From: Chloroflexota bacterium
Lineage (GTDB): Bacteria > Chloroflexota > Anaerolineae > VGOG01
Direction of reading: 5' to 3'
Assembly (NCBI GenBank): GCA_030615705.1
Contig: JAUWYT010000018.1
Coordinates: forward strand, 1 to 11,563
DNA: 11,563 bases
A program made the position numbers and the translations under genes. Position 1 is the stretch's first letter. Each line of letters opens with the position of its first letter. The notes under the pieces are model-generated. The model made no database searches, was not told the origin of the DNA, and saw nothing but the letters and a program-made list of their open reading frames with translations. Below are positions 7,601 to 11,563 of the stretch, piece by piece.

Positions 7601-8360
7601 ACGAGGATACCTTCTCTTGAGAGCGCTGGGTGTCGGGCTCGAAGAGGCGCAGAGACTCGATCTCATCCCCGAACAGCTCGATGCGCACCGGCCAGGCGCT
7701 GTGGGGAGGGAAGACGTCAATGATCCCGCCCCGCCGGCTGAAGGTGCCCGACTCCTGGACGATGCTCGCTGGTTCGTAGCCCAGGGAGACCCAGTTGGTC
7801 AGCATCTTCTCCAGGGAGATCGGCTGGCCCTGCTGCAGGGTGTGTACGCCAGCCCGGAATTGACGCAGGGGTATGGTTTTCTGCATCAAAGCGCGGGCTG
7901 AGGCGATGATAATAGGTGGAAACGAAGGGAATGAGGGGGAATCGTCGTCCTTTTCTTCATTTCCCCCTTTTCCCTTCACTTGTAACAGCGTTGCCAAGAC
8001 CTGTATACGTTGTTGGATGGTCTCGATGTTCCAGGCGATGCGTTCATAAGGTAGGGCGTTGGGCTGGGGGAAAAGCAGAACGCTTTCCGGCCTGGCTGAC
8101 CAGAGGCGCAATTGGCTGTGGAGTTGGTTGGCCTGCTCCGGCCGGGCCGTCACCACCACCAGGGGTCTATCCAAGTCCCGCTGTAAGGCGGCGATAAGAT
8201 AGGGCCGCGCCGCGGATAGCACGCTGAGGGTTAAGGGGTAGAGGGTAGAAGGTAGGGATCGTTGGGCCGTGTGCTGGGCCCTCAAATCCTCGATCAGCTC
8301 ACGATAGCTGGGTATGTCTTCGAGAAGGGAGAGCATGCCCGACAAATTCAGTTCGTTCAC
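4659..8360 (-). CDS. mfd: Transcription-repair coupling factor Mfd
   Basis: Mfd is an ATP-driven DNA translocase that removes RNA polymerase stalled at lesions and recruits UvrA. The protein is 1233 residues, longer than the 1148 of E. coli. The N-terminal UvrB-like module covers ~20-500 ([30 protein letters not shown] is recognisable). The RNA polymerase-interacting domain is ~560-640 ([30 protein letters not shown]). The RecG-like motor has Walker [10 protein letters not shown] (K723), DEEQ (818-821) and VGRGARR in the second RecA domain. A TRCF C-terminal domain ends the protein. It starts with GTG behind GGAGAGG at 8368-8374. The extra length is largely explained by low-complexity or palindrome-encoded inserts near residues 36-45, 128-146, 332-347 and 409-426, all in the N-terminal half. 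It follows pth by 93 nt, an arrangement resembling Bacillus, where the two genes are also close. Confidence 0.97.
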   Translation of the reverse strand: MNELNLSGMLSLLEDIPSYRELIEDLRAQHTAQRSLPSTLYPLTLSVLSAARPYLIAALQRDLDRPLVVVTARPEQANQLHSQLRLWSARPESVLLFPQPNALPYERIAWNIETIQQRIQVLATLLQVKGKGGNEEKDDDSPSFPSFPPIIIASARALMQKTIPLRQFRAGVHTLQQGQPISLEKMLTNWVSLGYEPASIVQESGTFSRRGGIIDVFPPHSAWPVRIELFGDEIESLRLFEPDTQRSQEKVSSFTLVPASEALPKHGPLAARRAAQLDLLACHESAAADFEGDLEALEEGQHCKGIEFYIPYLYSQPGNLIDFLPTQGRRPEPFVPGPKDQGLVEGLLVVDDLTELEAAMADLEAGALELQKDLLKAGELPRGLLIPYFTWDELQETLLDRHPLVLGYDGSTEASTVGSAEPLAEVGGEEQPLLRRGSVQVSQLFAPGPRYGGRLKQVLDDWRRMLQEGRRIVVVSRQAQRLAELWGEREAYIAPVEGIAKPPPLRSLTIVQGTLAEGWTLLAASRQQQAACCLMTDAEIFGWSRPLPRRVRRPRAVTPEAFFADMAPDDYVVHIEHGIGIFRGLVELTLDGVKREYLEVEYDGGDELYVPIHQADRLSRYVGVSGRPPALHRLGAVDWARVKAQAKRAVEDIARELLELYAAREVIPGYAFPPDEPWQAELEASFPYIETEDQLRAVEEIKADMEKPKPMDRLVCGDVGYGKTEVALRAAFKAVMDHKQVAVLVPTTLLAQQHCMTFQERLKPFPIEVEMLSRFRSRREQKEILSRLKAGTTDIVIGTHRLIQKDVAFKDLGLLIIDEEQRFGVTHKEKLKQMRKEVDVLTLTATPIPRTLYMSLTGVRDMSTIDTPPEERLPIKTHVGEYDETLIRKAILRELDRGGQVYFVHNRVLSIRPVAQRLERLVPEATLAIAHGQMPEAKLEQVMLDFAAGRIDVLVCTSIIESGLDIPNVNTLIVNRANQFGLADLYQLRGRVGRGARRAYAYFLYDHRHRLTDAARQRLQTILEASELGAGFSIAMRDLEIRGAGDLLGTRQHGHIAAVGFDLYCRLLAQAVRELKEEPEGEIPSVLSAPLAPSVSIDLPLPAFIPRDYVPEAELRLRLYRRIAGLATMDEVEEMEREFKDRFGNLPEASANLLYQLRLKVLALKAGVQAISAQEGRIVIRVTALKDTARKQLQKRLSDQVRVSQRRIWLPLHEKENGWRKELVNVLEAIAGV
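7083..7137 (+). repeat. 55-bp palindromic repeat, copy B, in frame inside mfd
   Basis: This copy is 53/55 identical to copy A and in the same genomic orientation, but mfd is read from the opposite strand. The same element therefore encodes a different peptide here (residues 409-426, [18 protein letters not shown]). The stem arms are 7096-7107 and 7122-7133. Confidence 0.85.
7321..7366. repeat. Two-tier palindrome inside mfd
   Basis: The outer arms AGCCCTT (7321-7327) and AAGGGCT (7360-7366) enclose inner arms CCCTGG (7336-7341) and CCAGGG (7351-7356) with a 9-nt loop. It encodes [14 protein letters not shown] around residues 332-347, immediately before the conserved LLVVDDL strand, where Mfd proteins are usually shorter. 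It is probably an inserted palindromic element of a different type from copies A and B. Confidence 0.5.
7924..7977. repeat. Homopurine/homopyrimidine imperfect palindrome inside mfd
   Basis: The purine arm 7924-7941 (GAAGGGAA, then GGGGAA) is complementary to the pyrimidine arm 7961-7977, with a small bulge and a ~19-nt loop. It encodes a low-complexity stretch ([16 protein letters not shown], residues ~128-146) before the conserved [13 protein letters not shown] strand. That stretch is absent from typical Mfd proteins. Confidence 0.55.
8226..8256 (-). repeat. Degenerate heptamer tandem repeat at the mfd 5' end
   Basis: On the minus strand the sequence reads CTACCTT, CTACCCT, CTACCCC, TTAACCC: four units on a 7-bp period. 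It encodes [10 protein letters not shown] (residues ~36-45). As 7 is not a multiple of 3, copy-number change would shift the frame unless three units change together. Confidence 0.55.
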
Positions 8361-8383
8361 GCCAAATCCTCTCCAAACACCTC

Positions 8384-8412
8384 CAGGGGCCGATCGAAGT
8401 GACCCGCCCCTG
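8384..8412 (-). promoter_or_regulatory. Hairpin in the pth-mfd intergenic leader
   Basis: The arms CAGGGGC and GCCCCTG (+ strand 8384-8390 and 8406-8412; the 7-bp stem reads the same on the minus strand) enclose a 15-nt loop. It lies 24 nt upstream of the mfd GTG and is not followed by a T tract, so it is not an obvious terminator. It could affect mfd translation or be incidental. Confidence 0.3.
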
Positions 8413-8453
8413 AATCAAAGGGATTGATTTACAACAAACACGCCCTCGGGAGG

Positions 8454-9065
8454 TTATGGGCTCAGGTTATACCTGTTCATGGCAGCCACGATGCCCTCGG
8501 CCAGCCAGAGCTCCACAGCGGAAACGACTGTCTTGTAGACCTCCTCTATGGCGATCCGCTCGTCGGGTGCGAAGTCGCCCAGGACGTAGTCCACGGGGTC
8601 GCCATAGGTTGGGCGGCCTATCCCCACCCGCAAACGGGGGAAGCCATCGGTGCCCAGGTGCTCGATGATCGAGTTCATCCCTCTGTGCCCTCCAGACCCA
8701 CCTTCGGGGCGCAGACGGATTTTGCCCACGGGCAGGTCTAGATCGTCGTAGATCACCAGGATGCCCTCAAGGGACACCTTGTAGAAGCGAGCCAGCCGTT
8801 GCACCGCCTCGCCGCTCAGGTTCATGAAGGTCTGCGGCTTGGCCAGGATGGCTTTGAGGTCGGCGAGCTCGCCCTGAGCCAGAAGGGCTTTGTGTTTTCG
8901 CTTGCTGAACGATAGGCCCCAGGCTTCAGCTAGGCGATCGAGGCACTGAAAGCCGACGTTGTGTCTGTTGCCAGCATATTCTCGACCAGGGTTGCCTAAA
9001 CCAACGATAAGTTTTGCTATGCCAGGTTGGCCCCTTTGCCACACACGCCTGAAAGCTTGAATCAT
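8454..9065 (-). CDS. pth: Peptidyl-tRNA hydrolase
   Basis: This enzyme cleaves the ester bond of peptidyl-tRNAs that drop off the ribosome, recycling tRNA in the cytoplasm. All Pth signatures are present: VGLGNPGREYAGNRHNVGF at the N-terminus with the catalytic His, PQTFMNLSGE, the metal-like acidic run YDDLDLPVGKIRLR, and SGGHRGMNSI. The start is uncertain. The family usually begins two or three residues before KLIVGLGNPG, where no standard start codon exists in frame (the codon there is ATA, behind AAAGGGG). The nearest ATG is 9065 (203 residues), used here. A GTG at 9113 gives 219 residues and would overlap the upstream gene by 22 nt. Neither has a strong Shine-Dalgarno. It is probably co-transcribed with the surface protein gene upstream and mfd downstream. 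Confidence 0.93.
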   Translation of the reverse strand: MIQAFRRVWQRGQPGIAKLIVGLGNPGREYAGNRHNVGFQCLDRLAEAWGLSFSKRKHKALLAQGELADLKAILAKPQTFMNLSGEAVQRLARFYKVSLEGILVIYDDLDLPVGKIRLRPEGGSGGHRGMNSIIEHLGTDGFPRLRVGIGRPTYGDPVDYVLGDFAPDERIAIEEVYKTVVSAVELWLAEGIVAAMNRYNLSP

Positions 9066-9091
9066 CGACCTGTTCGCATCCGCTGCCCGGC

Positions 9092-9775
9092 TCAGAATTG
9101 AGCTATCAGCCACGAGATAAGTCGCCGCAAAGTGGTTAAGATGCCTATCAGCAGAAACAAGCCTACGGTTGCTCCAGCACCGTAGAGGAAGGCTCTACTC
9201 AACCCTTGCGTAGTGATATTGAGCCCTGCCCCTGCTTGTGGCTCTGGGGTGACTCTGGCCGGCCCAGGGGTTGGGGTGGGCCTGGGGGTGGCTGTTGGCG
9301 GCTGCTCGATGATCACCGTGGGCGTGGGGGGCAAGGGGGTGGGGGTGGCCGTAGGGGTTGGCGTTGCCGTCGGCGTCTCCGTTGGCTGGACATTAGCCAC
9401 CGAGATTTGGCGCACGTAATACTCGTCGTAGTTGCCGTCCTTACGAACAACCCTGAGCCGCAAGCTGTAGGTACCATCGGGCACCAGGGACGTGTCCCAG
9501 GTTTCCAATCGGCCATCAATGACCTGCACCTCGTGAATCCCCAGAACGGTCCACTGATCGGTAGGGTTAGGTTCCGGTGCATAATGGATCTCGTATTTCC
9601 AAAAATTGGGATTGGTGGCCGTGCCTTTGATGACCAGCAGGCCGCGCACTATATCGCGATCGCGAGGAGAAGTAATGACCGCCTCCTGCTGTGGCGGAGC
9701 AGCCTCAAGCCTTACGATGCAGAGTCCTGTAAGAAGGGCTGCCAACAAACAGAGGGCTAGAGTATTCCTGATCAT
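9092..9775 (-). CDS. Secreted, C-terminally anchored surface protein with Pro/Thr-rich linker (unknown function)
   Basis: This is a 227-residue protein with a signal peptide (MIRNTLALCLLAALL, probable cleavage near LEA/AP). A ~95-residue extracellular beta-type domain follows (~33-128; 'GLLVIKGTA', 'WTVLG', 'LETWDTSLVPDGTYSLRLRVV'). Then come a Pro/Thr-rich linker of about 50 residues (~131-180) and a transmembrane helix (~196-216) with a short cytoplasmic tail carrying arginines. The domain style resembles domains often attached to extracellular proteins of Chloroflexota and may bind a surface ligand or wall polymer; no catalytic motif is seen. ATG at 9775 is chosen over the upstream start at 9820 because GGAAGGAG (complement of 9781-9788) lies 5 nt before it and the signal peptide begins there. 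The stop region overlaps the possible upstream pth start. Confidence 0.8.
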   Translation of the reverse strand: MIRNTLALCLLAALLTGLCIVRLEAAPPQQEAVITSPRDRDIVRGLLVIKGTATNPNFWKYEIHYAPEPNPTDQWTVLGIHEVQVIDGRLETWDTSLVPDGTYSLRLRVVRKDGNYDEYYVRQISVANVQPTETPTATPTPTATPTPLPPTPTVIIEQPPTATPRPTPTPGPARVTPEPQAGAGLNITTQGLSRAFLYGAGATVGLFLLIGILTTLRRLISWLIAQF

Positions 9776-9810
9776 CTGGACTCCTTCCAAGTCTTGTTCC
9801 ACTCTAAGTA

Positions 9811-9839
9811 AGTTTAGCACAAAAAGGCCCTGGAGACAA
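9811..9839 (-). promoter_or_regulatory. Promoter for the surface protein-pth-mfd transcript
   Basis: On the minus strand, TTGTCT (complement of 9834-9839), a 17-bp spacer and TAAACT (complement of 9811-9816) are preceded by a TGN extended -10. It lies about 35 nt upstream of the ATG at 9775. Confidence 0.6.
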
Positions 9840-9873
9840 GCGAGAGGCGGTTCACTCTATTGGCTACATTCAA

Positions 9874-9902
9874 TTGACCACATTCAGAAACCCTGCTATA
9901 CT
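9874..9902 (+). promoter_or_regulatory. Promoter for the sigma factor-DegV transcript
   Basis: TTGACC (9874-9879), a 17-bp spacer and TATACT (9897-9902) with TGC just upstream make a near-consensus housekeeping promoter. Predicted initiation near 9909 gives a leader of about 170 nt that contains the MITE-like element and the hairpin at 10022-10058. Confidence 0.7.
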
Positions 9903-9917
9903 TGGACTTGCTGCTTA

Positions 9918-10000
9918 GACTCTGTGTGACTATTCACCTATCTGGCAGGGGCCGACCCGAGGATTCATCTGGCCGGGCAGGTGAATAGTTACGACTCTGT
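9918..10000. mobile_element. 67-bp MITE-like element with 14-bp inverted ends and 8-bp target duplication
   Basis: The element body is 9926-9992. The left end GTGACTATTCACCT (9926-9939) and the right end 9979-9992, read inward as GTAACTATTCACCT, match at 13 of 14 positions. Identical 8-bp direct repeats GACTCTGT flank it at 9918-9925 and 9993-10000. Ends beginning GTAA and an 8-bp duplication are the pattern of IS66-family transposition. The internal ~39 bp are too short to code for anything, so it would need a transposase in trans. It sits between the sigma-factor promoter and gene. Confidence 0.7.
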
Positions 10001-10021
10001 TTAGACTCCGTAACCATTGCT

Positions 10022-10058
10022 GCCCTTCGGTGTTGTAATAACAAAACCATCGAAGGGC
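10022..10058 (+). promoter_or_regulatory. Leader hairpin just upstream of the sigma-factor ribosome binding site
   Basis: An outer 8-bp stem GCCCTTCG/CGAAGGGC (10022-10029, 10051-10058) is capped by an inner stem (10030-10036 with 10041-10047, one mismatch) and an AATA loop. The Shine-Dalgarno-like AGGAAAGGG follows at 10062-10070. No T tract follows, so translational rather than termination control would be the more natural role, if it has one. Confidence 0.5.
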
Positions 10059-10077
10059 CGTAGGAAAGGGCTCTCCT

Positions 10078-10632
10078 GTGGCGGAAACGGAAAGCGAAGA
10101 AACTTTGGTGGAGAGGGCCAAAGAGGATCCGACAGCCTTCGGTGTCTTATACAAAAGGTACGTGAGGAAGATTTATAACTACGCCTATTATCGCATCGGC
10201 AACCGTCACGACGCCGAAGATCTCACCGCCAGGACCTTTTACCGGGCTCTAGCCAACATAGATCGCTACCAGAGCAGGGGCTTGCCCTTCTCGGCTTGGC
10301 TCTATCGAATTGCCCACAACTTGGTGGCTAACTGGCTCCGTGACCGCAGCCGGCGCAAGGTTATCTCTCTGGATGGGTTGGCCCTGACTAGCCAGCGTGA
10401 CGGAAGTGCCCCTGAGTATCAGACCGAGGCCAACGAGGAACGAGAGGCCCTCCTCGAAGCCATCAAGCGGCTCCCTTCCGATCGCCAACAACTGCTCATC
10501 CTCAAGCTCATGGAAGGGATGTCCAACGTTGAGATCGGCCAAGTCATGGGCCGTAGCGAGGGAGCTATCAAGTCCCTGTACTACCGGACCCTGATCGCCC
10601 TGAGAGAAGACCTGGAGAAGAGGGGATTTTGA
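10078..10632 (+). CDS. ECF-type sigma-70 family RNA polymerase sigma factor
   Basis: This is a 184-residue two-domain sigma factor. Region 2 spans ~20-93, with the core-binding and -10-recognition stretch YNYAYYRIGNRHDAEDLTARTF and FSAWLYRIAHNLVANWLRDRSRR. A variable linker separates it from region 4 (~128-177; LPSDRQQLLILKLMEGMSNVEIGQVMGRSEGAIKS), whose helix-turn-helix would read the -35. There is no region 1 or 3, as in ECF sigmas. The GTG start lies 7-8 nt after AGGAAAGGG. No anti-sigma gene is adjacent: a DegV start follows 13 nt downstream behind its own AAGGAG (10634-10639). It is driven by the promoter at 9874-9902, whose long leader carries a MITE and a hairpin. The regulon is unknown. 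The PrsW-like protease at 1811 belongs to a family that can control such factors, but any link is speculative. Confidence 0.9.
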   Translation: MAETESEETLVERAKEDPTAFGVLYKRYVRKIYNYAYYRIGNRHDAEDLTARTFYRALANIDRYQSRGLPFSAWLYRIAHNLVANWLRDRSRRKVISLDGLALTSQRDGSAPEYQTEANEEREALLEAIKRLPSDRQQLLILKLMEGMSNVEIGQVMGRSEGAIKSLYYRTLIALREDLEKRGF

Positions 10633-10645
10633 GAAGGAGAAACCA

Positions 10646-10780
10646 GTGAGAGGGATAAAAATAGTCGTTGATAGCTGTTGTGACCTGCCTAAGGCCCTTT
10701 TGGAGAAGTTTGATATCAAAATGGTGCCGGCCAACATCAACATCGGGAAGCGCTCGTACGAGGACGGGGTTGACGTTGAG
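10646..10780 (+). pseudogene. DegV-family fatty acid-binding protein, N-terminal fragment only
   Basis: GTG at 10646 behind AAGGAG (6-nt spacer) begins a clear DegV N-terminus: IKIVVDSCCDLPKALLEKF, then VPANINIG and SYEDGVDVE. DegV/FakB proteins bind fatty acids and are about 280 residues long. Here similarity stops after roughly 45 residues near base 10780, and the frame runs on to a stop at 10918 without family resemblance. The rest of the gene is missing, replaced by a radical SAM gene in another frame. The cause is either a genomic deletion/fusion or an assembly chimera. Confidence 0.75.
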
Positions 10781-11563
10781 CAACGAGCCGAGCACTCCGA
10801 CCAGGGATCCCATAGTCCTCGACGATTCTCCCCTTCCCGCCCGACGCCTCGTGGACGACTATCGAGAGGAATACCACTTCCAGTTCTGGACGTCGCCGTA
10901 TCCCGTAGAGACAGCTAGAGGTTGTCCCTACCGCTGCAAGTTCTGCTCGGTGTGGGCCTTTCACCGTGGCAAGTGTCGGGTCAAGTCGCCGGGGCGGGTA
11001 CTGGAAGAACTGGAAGGCCGGCTAGGTGATGTGGTTGCCTTCGTTGATGACAACTTCCTGCAGAGCCTGTCGCGAGCGGAAAGGATCTACGAACTGATCA
11101 AGGCTACGGGCATCAAGACGAGGTTCTGGATGCAGGCCCGGAGCGACAGCATCGTCAGGCGCCCCGACCTCATCGAGAAGTGGGCGAAGATCGGCCTCTC
11201 GACCGTGCTGGTGGGCTTTGAGAAGTTTCGAGAAGAGGAGTTGACCGACCTTAACAAGAGAAGCACCGTCCACACCAACGAGGAGGCAGCGCGCATCATG
11301 AACGAGAACGGTGTGGACATCTGGGGTGCCTTCATTGTCGACCCACAGTGGACAAAGCCCGACTTCGACGCCCTGATTGATTACGTGCGAAGACTCAAGA
11401 TCAGCTTTCCCCAATTCACTGTCCTAACCCCACTGCCCGGAACGGAGTCCTTCAGGGAAAAGATTAACGAGCTGACCACTCGGAACTATGAGTTATTTGA
11501 CTTCCTGCACAGCGTTCTGCCAACGAGGCTTCCCACAAGGGAATTCTACGAGAACATGGCGCA
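10781..11563 (+). CDS. Radical SAM protein (B12-binding-domain type), both ends missing
   Basis: The frame beginning at positions divisible by 3 is open from about 10662 to the window end. Protein similarity becomes recognisable at about 10797-10850 (DPIVLDDSPLPARRLVDDY), which resembles the linker before the core of B12-binding-domain radical SAM enzymes. The [4Fe-4S] motif CPYRCKFC has cysteines at 10923, 10935 and 10944. It is followed by AFVDDNFLQS, FWMQARSD, VLVGFEKFREEEL and a FTVLTPLPGTE strand typical of the Elp3/MiaB/B12-rSAM barrel. The N-terminal ~150-200 residues, including any B12-binding domain, are absent because the frame runs into the DegV fragment. The 3' end is cut by the window. 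The substrate cannot be assigned. Confidence 0.85.

Noticed and set aside
9206..9419. G-rich + strand ORFs of Gly/Val repeats
   Set aside because: They are the antisense of the Pro/Thr linker of the surface protein and have no independent support.

Overview
This is a bacterial chromosomal stretch: dense, GC-rich, with bacterial sigma-70-type promoters and Shine-Dalgarno sites and frequent GTG/TTG starts. The Pro/Thr-linked surface protein, the DUF1998 helicase, the AlbA_2 regulator and the many small palindromic repeats together suggest a member of the Chloroflexota, perhaps Anaerolineae-like, most likely from an environmental or metagenomic assembly. That assignment is inference only.

Layout, left to right. 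(1) 1-1668 (+): the 3' part of a YprA/MrfA-type DNA repair helicase ending in a cysteine cluster. (2) 1742-4486 (+): a strong promoter drives two genes that both start with TTG and lie 12 nt apart: a PrsW-family intramembrane protease and an AlbA_2/HATPase/winged-helix regulator. (3) 4487-4658: a non-coding gap between convergent genes, with five copies of a 10-mer and a palindromic repeat. (4) 9775-4659 (-): an operon-like set of a signal-peptide/Pro-Thr/C-terminal-anchor surface protein, pth (peptidyl-tRNA hydrolase) and mfd (transcription-repair coupling factor). pth-mfd proximity is also known in Bacillus. (5) 9776-10077: a divergent intergenic region with one promoter per direction, a 67-bp MITE-like element with 14-bp inverted ends and an 8-bp target duplication, and a strong hairpin. 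(6) 10078-10632 (+): an ECF-type sigma factor, followed by the first ~45 codons of a DegV-family gene. That reading breaks off near 10780, and a radical SAM protein lacking its N-terminus continues in another frame to the window edge.

No complete new defence or metabolic system is evident. The most distinctive signal is small repeat DNA embedded inside protein genes. A 55-bp partly palindromic element occurs twice at 53/55 identity, in frame in the AlbA_2 regulator and in Mfd, and because the genes point in opposite directions it is translated from both strands. Mfd carries further hairpin-forming or low-complexity inserts, all in its N-terminal UvrB-like half and none in its RNA polymerase-binding or motor half. 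The other points of note are the MITE in the sigma-factor leader and the DegV/radical SAM junction.
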